This document shows, in pieces, positions 52,807 through 60,212 of a stretch of 64,000 nt of DNA. Made by a program: the position numbers and the translations under genes. Where the stretch lies: NCBI GenBank assembly GCA_017470425.1, contig JAFUYT010000001.1, positions 51,857 through 115,856 of the forward strand, written 5' to 3'. The notes under the pieces are model-generated. The model was not told the DNA's origin, did no database searches, and saw only the letters and a list, made by a program, of their open reading frames with translations. The DNA comes from Bacteroidaceae bacterium. GTDB taxonomy: Bacteria > Bacteroidota > Bacteroidia > Bacteroidales > Bacteroidaceae. Each line of letters starts with the position of its first letter. Position 1 is the first letter of the stretch.

Positions 52807-52820
52807 CTGATTGCAGCAGA

Positions 52821-53924
52821 TCATCCCTGCTCCGCCACCTTGCGCATCCACTCTGTCGCAGTCATTCCCATCACTTTTTTGAAGGCGACACTGAATGTGT
52901 TGTAACTGCGGAACCCACTCTGATAGGCCAGTTGCTGGGCGGTTACAGGTTGATGGGTTTCGGCTGATTCATGGTAGAGGTTGATAAAGTGCCGGATGCG
53001 CAGACCGTTGATGTATGCATTGTAGGTCATGTTCTGACTGGAGAAGAACTGGCTGAGATAGACACGGTTCATGCCGATGTCCTGTGCAAGCTGAGGGAGG
53101 GTGAGGTCGTGCTGCAAATAGAGCTGCGACTCCTCGCAATGCTGTTTTAATAAAGGTCCGATGTCGTTGCGGAAGGTTAATGAGGAACCATGTGGAAGGG
53201 CTTGCACCTCTACTTCCACATCATGACCGGGCATACTAAGCTCGCTCAGCGTTTCCACCCGCCACAGGAGGAAGCAGATAAGTACGACGAAGATCACCTG
53301 CATAGCGTATTGGTAGGCTGGGCCTTCGCTTATGAACACATAGATGCCGAACACCAGCAGCATGATGGCCAGCACCAAGAAACTCTGCCACACCTCCTTG
53401 TGCTCCAGGTCGGCATAGTTGTCGCGCAGCCAGCGACCGTACTGCCTCAATGCACGTACAAAATAAATGATTAAGCCAATGCATATCAACAGGGAATAGA
53501 CATATACTAACGGCAGAGGGGCATAGCTGCGATGAGCGAGGCAGAACACCTCTCCTACAACAAGCGGAGCCATCATCACGGCGACAGGCCACAGCGGGCG
53601 TCTGCGGTCTTGCAGCATGACGAACAATACAATAATTGCCAAAGGAAAAACCGTCATGAAGTCAAGCAACCCGCCAATAAGGTCTGTCACTATAATATCC
53701 TCGCTCGAGGACAGGAAGAATATCGGCATATACCACACATGATTCAATGCGATGGAAGCAAAGAACACTCCCGTCCAGCGGCGCAGGCGGACTGACGATG
53801 TGACATCAGGGGCGATGGCGTTGGCCCGACGCAGCAGCAGGTAGCAACTGGCCATCATGGCCATCGTTGTCACCACTGTGTAAAGCATGATATAGAGGGT
53901 ATCTCCCCGAATCTGATCGTACAT
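52821..53924 (-). CDS. Membrane-anchored AraC-family regulator B
   Basis: 367 residues, a paralogue of the regulator at 48534: MYDQIRGDTLYIMLY, about six membrane segments, and a C-terminal HTH (TLPQLAQDIGMNRVYLSQFFSSQNMTYNAYINGLRIRHFINLYHE). Two adjacent ATGs at 53927 and 53924; the second matches copy A. It is likely to control the hydrolase B lipoprotein gene downstream. Confidence 0.88.
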   Translation of the reverse strand: MYDQIRGDTLYIMLYTVVTTMAMMASCYLLLRRANAIAPDVTSSVRLRRWTGVFFASIALNHVWYMPIFFLSSSEDIIVTDLIGGLLDFMTVFPLAIIVLFVMLQDRRRPLWPVAVMMAPLVVGEVFCLAHRSYAPLPLVYVYSLLICIGLIIYFVRALRQYGRWLRDNYADLEHKEVWQSFLVLAIMLLVFGIYVFISEGPAYQYAMQVIFVVLICFLLWRVETLSELSMPGHDVEVEVQALPHGSSLTFRNDIGPLLKQHCEESQLYLQHDLTLPQLAQDIGMNRVYLSQFFSSQNMTYNAYINGLRIRHFINLYHESAETHQPVTAQQLAYQSGFRSYNTFSVAFKKVMGMTATEWMRKVAEQG

Positions 53925-53950
53925 CATTGAATGGTGTCAGATTTCCATGC

Positions 53951-55495
53951 CTATGCTATCTTCCAGTCATCAATCAGCTTCGTCTCTGTCGAGAAGTTGA
54001 TGCCGATCTTGAACAGCTGGCGGGAGTCGGAGGCGAAAGGCAGGGCATAGCCTTTGTCTTCAATCTGCTGCAGGGCGGCAGCGGCGGTCTGGTTGATCTT
54101 GAGCTCGAGGATATAGATATAGTCTGGCGTCTGTATCAGGACGTCTATGCGGCCATTGCTGGTGCGCCGCTCCACATTGACATAGAAGCCCAGGAGGCGG
54201 AAGAACACATAGAGCGTGTTCTGGAAATACTTCTCCGTGTTGCCCACAACCTGGTAGTCGCCATCGGCAAAGAAGTCCTGCAGACGGTGCATGAAGCCCT
54301 CTGCATCGCCCATTTCCACATCTTTGACAAAACGAGCGATGGAGAACGTACTCTTTCTATCTGTCTTGGGCGTATAAAACGGCAATAGATATTTGATGAA
54401 GCCCTGTTCTACTTCGCGGTTTGGGAAGCCCAAAATGAAGGAGTCAAAACGCTCGTCGTAGCTCTTCAGCGTCAGGTAGCCGCTTTGGTAGAGCAGCGGC
54501 AGCGGGTTCTCATCCATGATGTCGATGCTGTTGAGCGTGTCTGTGGAAAGTTCCTCGGTGGTCATATTCTCCAAGGGGTAACATGTCTTTTTCAGCTGAT
54601 GGACCAGGAAAGAGGGCGTGCCCGTCTCGAACCAGTAGTCGTTGAACACTTGGCTGCTCAGCGTATTCAGCACACTGAAGGGATTGTACATTCCTTCCTT
54701 GGCGTACTTACTGAAGTGATAGCCGTCGAAGTCACGGCGTAGCCGCTCATAGCACTCCTCTTGTGTCATTTCATTAAATGCCGCCACCTCCTTGACGCTG
54801 TCGTCGAAATTGGCATGCAGCTCCAGTTCAGTGATACCGCAAATGGTGCTGTACTGAGGCAGCATGGAGATGTCCTTCAGGTTGTTCAGGTCGCTGAACA
54901 CGCTTACCTTCCCAAACTTCGTCACGCCCGTCAGGAAGGCAAAGCGGATATAGCGGTCGCTGGACTTCAGGGCTCCGTAGAAAGCCTTCAAGGTGCCACG
55001 ATACTCCGCCTGGAGTTCTTCGTTTCCGATGGCTTGCAGCATGGGCTTGTCGTATTCATCCACGAGAATGACAACGCGAAGCCCAGTCTTCTCGAAGGCG
55101 CGACGGATGACTCCTTCAAAACGAGCTCCGAATGATTTCTCGTATGACTCATGACCATACAATTTCTCATTGGTTGACAAGAACAGTTCGATTCTGTCCG
55201 ACAAGACCTGTGGGGTGTCATATTTCTCGGTGTTCAAGTCGAGGTGCATAATGGGGTAGGCCTTCCAGTCCCACTCCACACCATCTACATAGAGTCCGCG
55301 GAAAAGCTCCCTCTCACCGGAGAAGAAGGCTTCCATCGTGCTTAGCAGCAACGACTTGCCGAAGCGTCTTGGGCGGGAGAGAAAGTAATATTTCCCCTCG
55401 TCCACCATTTTCCACATCAGCGCCGTCTTGTCAACATAGACATAACCGTCGCGCCGCACCTCGCCGAAGTTCTGTATGCCGATAGGATATTTCAT
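53951..55495 (-). CDS. AAA-ATPase-like / PD-(D/E)XK nuclease-like protein B
   Basis: 514 residues with the same Walker and nuclease motifs as copy A. Residues about 60-210 match copy C, apart from a variable stretch near 85-125. Residues about 245-345 match copy A, and the last 170 are nearly identical in all three. It starts the second ATPase-AraC-lipoprotein cassette. The patchwork suggests gene conversion. Confidence 0.9.
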   Translation of the reverse strand: MKYPIGIQNFGEVRRDGYVYVDKTALMWKMVDEGKYYFLSRPRRFGKSLLLSTMEAFFSGERELFRGLYVDGVEWDWKAYPIMHLDLNTEKYDTPQVLSDRIELFLSTNEKLYGHESYEKSFGARFEGVIRRAFEKTGLRVVILVDEYDKPMLQAIGNEELQAEYRGTLKAFYGALKSSDRYIRFAFLTGVTKFGKVSVFSDLNNLKDISMLPQYSTICGITELELHANFDDSVKEVAAFNEMTQEECYERLRRDFDGYHFSKYAKEGMYNPFSVLNTLSSQVFNDYWFETGTPSFLVHQLKKTCYPLENMTTEELSTDTLNSIDIMDENPLPLLYQSGYLTLKSYDERFDSFILGFPNREVEQGFIKYLLPFYTPKTDRKSTFSIARFVKDVEMGDAEGFMHRLQDFFADGDYQVVGNTEKYFQNTLYVFFRLLGFYVNVERRTSNGRIDVLIQTPDYIYILELKINQTAAAALQQIEDKGYALPFASDSRQLFKIGINFSTETKLIDDWKIA

Positions 55496-55525
55496 GAAAG
55501 CTACAATATTGCTGGTTTGACGGTG

Positions 55526-55533
55526 CAAAAATA
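55526..55533 (-). promoter_or_regulatory. -7 box for ATPase B
   Basis: TATTTTTG on the minus strand, 31 bases before the ATG. Confidence 0.5.
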
Positions 55534-55591
55534 CAACTTGTTTTTTATTTGGACGAAAAAATCACAGCTTTTTCACGATTCCCAGGAAAAC

Positions 55592-55655
55592 AAAGAATTC
55601 CTCTCCGGCCCGAAGGACATGGAGAACCTCAAAGCTGAGTTCTCCATCCCCCTCA
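55592..55655 (+). pseudogene. Fragment 1 of the nucleotidyltransferase 3' region
   Basis: 64 bases closely match 46973-47036 inside the intact nucleotidyltransferase gene (encoding EFLSxPKxMENLKAEF), then the match stops and a copy of that gene's downstream hairpin follows. It abuts the leader of ATPase B directly after CCCAGGAAAACAAAG. Confidence 0.85.
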
Positions 55656-55661
55656 CACATT

Positions 55662-55697
55662 ACAGGCCGTCAAGATTCTCCTGGCGGCCTGTTTTAT
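55662..55697. terminator. Duplicated hairpin terminator
   Basis: ACAGGCCG (55662-55669) pairs with CGGCCTGT (55685-55692), followed by TTTTA. It resembles the terminator at 47219-47247. Confidence 0.7.
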
Positions 55698-55746
55698 TCA
55701 GATGTTACAGGCGAGCCTGTAACGTATGTTTATGCTATGTCCTTGC

Positions 55747-56160
55747 TCATTTTTCTTTCTTCAGCTGATAACCGTCAATCTTGAGCCATGAATCGCCCTC
55801 TTTATAAAAACTATAAGTTTTCTGATTTCCGCTGTTCGTGTACTTGACATCCACCTTACCTGAAATGGTGTAACCGTAATAGCTGTCAGATTGTCTGTTA
55901 CTGCTTGCTATGCTATAGGTGAACTTGTCATAAGTTCCTACTGTGCGGTCATCAGTATGCCTTTCTCCGGTGCCATCTGATTTGAATGTCCACTCTTCAA
56001 AATAGTCTTCAGAAGAGTCGCCACACCATTTGCCAACGAGAGTGGTATCTACACTTCCGCTTCCTTCTTCTTCGTCATCCTTGCTGCAAGCTACGAAGTT
56101 CACACTTAATACTGCGGCCACCACGAAGGCCAGCAGGTACCACAAATTCTTTGTCTTCAT
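55747..56160 (-). CDS. Small lipocalin-like lipoprotein
   Basis: 137 residues. Signal peptide with lipobox ending VNFVAC at residue 25, an acidic DDEEEGSGS spacer, then LVGKWCGDSSEDYFEEWTFKSDGTGER, the typical beginning of a lipocalin-like lipoprotein of Bacteroidales. Function unknown. A leader of about 260 bases with strong potential secondary structure separates it from its likely promoter. Confidence 0.8.
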   Translation of the reverse strand: MKTKNLWYLLAFVVAAVLSVNFVACSKDDEEEGSGSVDTTLVGKWCGDSSEDYFEEWTFKSDGTGERHTDDRTVGTYDKFTYSIASSNRQSDSYYGYTISGKVDVKYTNSGNQKTYSFYKEGDSWLKIDGYQLKKEK

Positions 56161-56249
56161 GTCGTAAATATCATTTAATTGTTGTGCAATATTGCCTCAC
56201 ACCATAAGGAAAGAACTGCGACTTACATCCTTTCAAAAAGAAAAGCGCA

Positions 56250-56383
56250 GACTTCCGTCATACGCTGCTCAGGCCTTCCACAGCCTCCATCATACTATAC
56301 GGAAGTCCACGCGATGCGTGAACTCCAACGTATGATGGATCAGGATGCTCTTTGGCTGGGTCGGTGTGGAAGTTTGAGCAGCG
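56250..56383 (-). ncRNA. Candidate structured leader RNA upstream of the small lipoprotein
   Basis: Nested complementary arms: 56263-56271 with 56375-56383 (9 bp), 56275-56282 with 56365-56372 (8 bp), 56286-56295 with 56330-56339 (10 bp) and 56308-56312 with 56316-56320. In addition 56250-56258 is complementary to 56299-56307, which would make an alternative fold or pseudoknot. It lies between a -7 box and the lipoprotein start. Coding potential is poor. No known RNA family was recognised. Confidence 0.45.
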
Positions 56384-56425
56384 ATTGAGCAAACAATAAA
56401 TGTGCGTTTCTAAGAAACACGGTGG

Positions 56426-56433
56426 CAAAGTTA
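56426..56433 (-). promoter_or_regulatory. -7 box before the structured leader
   Basis: TAACTTTG on the minus strand, 265 bases before the small lipoprotein ATG. Confidence 0.5.
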
Positions 56434-56490
56434 CAACATATTCTTTAAAAATAATGCTGTTTATGTAAAAAATTAGAATAGATAACTTTT

Positions 56491-58038
56491 TTATGCTTCC
56501 GCAACCTTCCAGTCATCAATCAGCTTCGTCTCCGTCGAGAAGTTGATGCCGATCTTGAACAGCTGGCGGGAGTCGGAGGCGAAAGGCAGGGCATAGCCTT
56601 TGTCTTCAATCTGCTGCAGGGCGGCAGCAGCTGTCTGGTTGATCTTGAGCTCAAGGATATAGATGTAGTCTGGCGTCTGTATCAGTACGTCTATGCGGCC
56701 ATTGCTGGTGCGCCGCTCCACATTGACATAGAAGCCCAGGAGGCGGAAGAACACATACAGCGTGTTCTGGAAATACTTCTCCGTGTTGCCCACAACCTGG
56801 TAGTCGCCATCGGCAAAAAAGTCCTGCAGACGGTGCATGAAGCCCTCTGCATCGCCACTGCGAACGTCTTTTACGAACTGAGAAACAGCAAACGTACTCT
56901 TTCTATCTGTCTTGGGCGTATAGAACGGCAACAGATATTTGATGAAGCCCTGTTCTACTTCGCGGTTGGGGAATCCAAGGGTGTAGGCGTCAAACTCCTT
57001 GTCGTAACTCTTCAGCGTCAGGTAGCCACTTTGGTAGAGCAGCGGCAGCGGATTCTCATCCATGATGTCGATGCTGTTGAGCGTGTCTGTCGAGAGCTCC
57101 TCGGTGGTCATGGCATCCAGTGGATACCCAGTCTTCTTCAGCTGATAGACGAGGAAAGAGGGCGTGCCCGTCTCGAACCAGTAGTCATTGAAGTGTTTGT
57201 TCTTTAGCGTGTTCAATAGGCTGAACGGATTGTACATACCTGGACTCTCCATATTGAAATGGTAACCGTCGAATTCTCGCCTTAGACGGGCGTAACATTC
57301 CTCTTTGGTCATGCCGTTAGTCTCAGCCAGTTCACCCACGCCTTTATCGAAGGTCACACGTAGCTCATCTTCGGAAATGCCGCAGATGGTGCTATATTGT
57401 GGAAGCATAGAGATATCTTCCAGGTTGTTCAGGTCGCTGAACACGCTTACCTTCCCAAACTTCGTCACGCCCGTTAGGAAGGCGAAGCGGATATAGCGGT
57501 CGCTGGACTTCAGGGCTCCGTAGAAAGCCTTCAAGGTGCCACGATACTCCGCCTGGAGTTCCTCGTTTCCGATGGCTTGCAGCATGGGCTTGTCGTATTC
57601 ATCCACGAGAATGACAACGCGAAGCCCGGTCTTCTCGAAGGCGCGACGCAGTACGCCTTGGAACCGAAGTCCATAGCTCCGCTCATTCTCATTGCGGCCA
57701 TAGCGCTCCTCCTGACTTGACAGGAATTCTTCAAGCATGTTGTGAAGAGCCTCCGGGGTATCATATTTCTCGGTGTTCAAGTCGAGGTGCATGATGGGAT
57801 AGGTCTTCCAGTCCCACTCCACACCATCTACATAGAGTCCGCGGAAAAGTTCCCTCTCACCGGAGAAGAAGGCTTCCATCGTGCTTAGCAGCAACGACTT
57901 GCCGAAGCGCCTTGGGCGGGAGAGAAAGTAATATTTCCCCTCGTCCACCATTTTCCACATCAGCGCCGTCTTGTCAACATAGACATAACCGTCGCGCCGC
58001 ACCTCGCCGAAGTTCTGTATGCCGATAGGATATTTCAT
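56491..58038 (-). CDS. AAA-ATPase-like / PD-(D/E)XK nuclease-like protein C
   Basis: 515 residues; same motifs as copies A and B. The N-terminal half and 5' leader are nearly identical to copy B. Residues about 240-320 are unique (HFNMESPGMYNPFSLLNTLKNKHF), and the C-terminal third is nearly identical to A and B. Unlike A and B it is not followed by an araC-type gene; the small lipoprotein gene comes next, behind its own promoter box. Confidence 0.9.
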   Translation of the reverse strand: MKYPIGIQNFGEVRRDGYVYVDKTALMWKMVDEGKYYFLSRPRRFGKSLLLSTMEAFFSGERELFRGLYVDGVEWDWKTYPIMHLDLNTEKYDTPEALHNMLEEFLSSQEERYGRNENERSYGLRFQGVLRRAFEKTGLRVVILVDEYDKPMLQAIGNEELQAEYRGTLKAFYGALKSSDRYIRFAFLTGVTKFGKVSVFSDLNNLEDISMLPQYSTICGISEDELRVTFDKGVGELAETNGMTKEECYARLRREFDGYHFNMESPGMYNPFSLLNTLKNKHFNDYWFETGTPSFLVYQLKKTGYPLDAMTTEELSTDTLNSIDIMDENPLPLLYQSGYLTLKSYDKEFDAYTLGFPNREVEQGFIKYLLPFYTPKTDRKSTFAVSQFVKDVRSGDAEGFMHRLQDFFADGDYQVVGNTEKYFQNTLYVFFRLLGFYVNVERRTSNGRIDVLIQTPDYIYILELKINQTAAAALQQIEDKGYALPFASDSRQLFKIGINFSTETKLIDDWKVAEA

Positions 58039-58068
58039 GAAAGCTACTATATTGCTGGTTTGACGGTG

Positions 58069-58076
58069 CAAAAATA
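58069..58076 (-). promoter_or_regulatory. -7 box for ATPase C
   Basis: TATTTTTG on the minus strand, 31 bases before the ATG. Confidence 0.5.
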
Positions 58077-58139
58077 CAACTTGTTTTTTATTTGGACGAA
58101 AAAATCACAGCTTTTTCACGATTCCCAGGAAAACAAAGG

Positions 58140-58179
58140 ATAAGCTCATCAACGAAGGCACCGCTCTTCTAAGAGCATC
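58140..58179 (+). pseudogene. Fragment 2 of the nucleotidyltransferase 3' end
   Basis: GATAAGCTCATCAACGAAGG and the following bases match 47042-47068, then jump to the gene's last codon and stop region (CTTCTAAGAGCATC, as at 47189). It abuts the ATPase C leader after the same CCCAGGAAAACAAAG as fragment 1. Confidence 0.85.
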
Positions 58180-58255
58180 ATCTGTTGAGAAAAACCTAAA
58201 ATACTCAACATTCTTACCCGCTCAACTTTCGCGTTCAACCCTACGAGCCATCCGG

Positions 58256-59068
58256 TTATTGCCGGAGGGTGACACGCTTGATGAAGACGTTGCGACGGGG
58301 ATGTTCCTTGGCATCTACTGGCGTACGGCCGATGCGCAGCGCAATAGGCATTCCCTCGACGACCTCGCCGAAGATAGTGTAATCACCGTCCAGATGGGGA
58401 GCGCCGCCCTGACGCGCGTAGGTCTGACGTTGCACATCGCTGAAGGGGCGCGGCGGGTTCTGTGCGAGCGCCTCCTCTGCTTCTACCTGCAGACGGTTCA
58501 GCAGGTCCTGATGTGCGCCGTGGTCTGTGGCTTTCAGGGCCGCCAGTTCGGCGGCATGATCGTGCTGCAACTGCTCAAAGCGGGCTGCCACCTTCCCTTC
58601 GTAGAGGAGGGCTTGCAGCTCTGAGAGTTCCGCAGAGCTGTATTTCTTCCCCGTCACGATGTACCATTGCAGGGCACTGGAGCGGCGGTCGGGGTTGATG
58701 CTGTCGGGCTCGCGGGCTGCGGCGAGGACACCCTGACGGTGGAAATAGCGGGGATAGTGGATCTCGGCCGGCAGCGACTCTGTCGTCACTGCCGTCGTCT
58801 CATCGGCTCCGGCTTGGATGACCATTTCGGGCACGATGCGATTGAAGGGCCGGTTGTCGTAGGCATGAGCCTCTACGTTGCGGACGAAGTTGTCGCGGTG
58901 AAGGGGTGTGTCATCGTAGAGACGCACAACGATGTCGCCCTCCGATGTCTCGATGAGCACCTCCGTGCCGCCATGCGCCTTGCCTTTTCCCGTGCACGAA
59001 CCCGCCAGCATCATGATGCCCAATCCCATCACGATGCCCGCCATCTTCCATAATCTTTGAGTCCTCAT
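58256..59068 (-). CDS. Cyclophilin-type peptidyl-prolyl isomerase lipoprotein
   Basis: 270 residues from MRTQRLWKMAGIVMG at 59068. Lipobox MLAGSC near residue 25; IETSEGDIVVRLYDDTPLHRDNFVRNV, FNRIVPEMVIQAG and HLDGDYTIFGEVVEGM are cyclophilin signatures. A helical insert of about 80 residues lies between them (LSELQALLYEGKVAARFEQLQ), as in other Bacteroidales PPIases. It assists folding in the periplasm. Confidence 0.92.
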   Translation of the reverse strand: MRTQRLWKMAGIVMGLGIMMLAGSCTGKGKAHGGTEVLIETSEGDIVVRLYDDTPLHRDNFVRNVEAHAYDNRPFNRIVPEMVIQAGADETTAVTTESLPAEIHYPRYFHRQGVLAAAREPDSINPDRRSSALQWYIVTGKKYSSAELSELQALLYEGKVAARFEQLQHDHAAELAALKATDHGAHQDLLNRLQVEAEEALAQNPPRPFSDVQRQTYARQGGAPHLDGDYTIFGEVVEGMPIALRIGRTPVDAKEHPRRNVFIKRVTLRQ

Positions 59069-59084
59069 TGTCTGGTATTTGCCG

Positions 59085-59092
59085 CAAAGATA
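59085..59092 (-). promoter_or_regulatory. -7 box for the PPIase gene
   Basis: TATCTTTG on the minus strand, with a TTG 21 bases upstream, 17 bases before the ATG. Confidence 0.7.
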
Positions 59093-59175
59093 CGACTTCT
59101 TCTGGCAATTCACCAAAAGAAGTCGCACATTTTTCACTTTCAGCCTCCAAAATGAGCCTCGCGAGAGTATCGGAG

Positions 59176-59212
59176 CAAGAAAACTTTTGCGGAAAACATT
59201 ACGAACTTTGCG
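59176..59212. repeat. 3'-end dispersed repeat, copy 2
   Basis: Core CTTTTGCGGAAAACATTACG, ending 20 bases after the stop of the phosphoribosyltransferase-like gene. Confidence 0.8.
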
Positions 59213-59232
59213 AAGGGCGCTCACCTCATCTG

Positions 59233-60036
59233 TCAGGCCGTCTCGGCCATCAGATCCTTACGGCCAATGAGACTGAAGATCGTGATTTGATTATCATCGT
59301 TCAGGATTCTCAGCGTACGCAGAACCTCATTGAGCGTAGAGCCGCTGGTGGCCACATCGTCAATGACCAATACGTTCTGCTGGCGAATGGTGCGGCAAAG
59401 CTCCTCATCGGCCTGGGTAGCAAAACGCAGGAATTCCTGCATATACGGACGGAAACGGCTCTTCTTCACGTCGCGCGCGATGGTAAAGTAATCCTTCTGA
59501 TGGATCAACTCCAGCATCTGCCCTATGCTCTGCCGCACCTCTGCTTTCTGAGCCTCAGTATAACGCGGTCGGCCGTTCTCCAAGACATCATCGAGGTAAG
59601 CTTCCTGAAAGCCATCCATATCGAATGAGATCCGGGAAGGAAGCTGCTTGATGAGCTCCATCTTGCGAAGCGTAGGCTGAGCGAAGCGGTAGATGTAGCG
59701 GAGCATGTATTGATTGACACGGCTGGTGGATTCAGGCATCACCACGAGGTCATAGTCATAAAGGTTGATCTTATGGCTCAAGTTGTTGATAGCCTTCTGG
59801 ATAAACTGAGTCAGGTCGGGCTTATCCTGCAGCGAGGGGCTGAACTTCACGTACTTTATGAAGGCCGTTCGCACCGCGCCCTCCGTCTGTTCGGAGAACT
59901 CATAACCATAGTAGAAGCATTTCCCGAAGGCTTCCACCTGATAGCCATCGCCCGTCAGGCTGACGATGTCCTCAGCGCCGTCATGTTCAAAGTCGAACAC
60001 AAACCGCTGCTCCTCGTTATCGAATCTTACGCCCAT
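59233..60036 (-). CDS. Phosphoribosyltransferase-like protein
   Basis: 267 residues. The PRPP-binding-type motif VLVIDDVATSGSTLNEVLRTL lies near residue 222, and YDLVVMPESTSRVNQYMLRYIYR upstream may be the substrate side. The N-terminal 90 residues match no family I recognise. It lies between two nearly identical copies of a 135-bp repeat, both of which contain promoters. Substrate unknown. Confidence 0.75.
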   Translation of the reverse strand: MGVRFDNEEQRFVFDFEHDGAEDIVSLTGDGYQVEAFGKCFYYGYEFSEQTEGAVRTAFIKYVKFSPSLQDKPDLTQFIQKAINNLSHKINLYDYDLVVMPESTSRVNQYMLRYIYRFAQPTLRKMELIKQLPSRISFDMDGFQEAYLDDVLENGRPRYTEAQKAEVRQSIGQMLELIHQKDYFTIARDVKKSRFRPYMQEFLRFATQADEELCRTIRQQNVLVIDDVATSGSTLNEVLRTLRILNDDNQITIFSLIGRKDLMAETA

Positions 60037-60068
60037 AATCGTTTACAGTCCATTATAAAATCATGCCG

Positions 60069-60076
60069 CAAAGATA
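60069..60076 (-). promoter_or_regulatory. -7 box for the phosphoribosyltransferase-like gene
   Basis: TATCTTTG on the minus strand, 33 bases before the ATG, inside the 135-bp repeat. Confidence 0.65.
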
Positions 60077-60160
60077 CGACTTCTTCTGGCTATTCACCAA
60101 AAGAAGTCGCACATTTTTTCACTTTCAGCCTCCAAAATGAGCCTCGCGAGAGTGTCGGAG

Positions 60161-60197
60161 CAAGAAAACTTTTGCGGAAAACATTACGAACATTGCG
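60161..60197. repeat. 3'-end dispersed repeat, copy 3
   Basis: Core CTTTTGCGGAAAACATTACG, ending 16 bases after the VapE-like stop codon. Confidence 0.8.
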
Positions 60198-60212
60198 AAA
60201 AGCCACCGGGGC

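Larger units (their letters stand above)
59081..59215. repeat. 135-bp dispersed repeat, copy 1 (promoter region of the PPIase gene)
   Basis: Nearly identical to 60065-60202 (three substitutions and one extra T noted). It contains a -7 box, a 9-bp inverted repeat CGACTTCTT/AAGAAGTCG, and at its far end the dispersed repeat with CTTTTGCGGAAAACATTACG. Confidence 0.9.
60065..60202. repeat. 135-bp dispersed repeat, copy 2 (promoter region of the phosphoribosyltransferase-like gene)
   Basis: See 59081-59215. This copy lies between the PRTase-like start and the VapE-like stop. Confidence 0.9.

Noticed and set aside
55517-55768. 83-codon open frame over the nucleotidyltransferase fragment
   Set aside because: It fuses the ATPase leader with a gene fragment and has no start context; treated as pseudogene remains.
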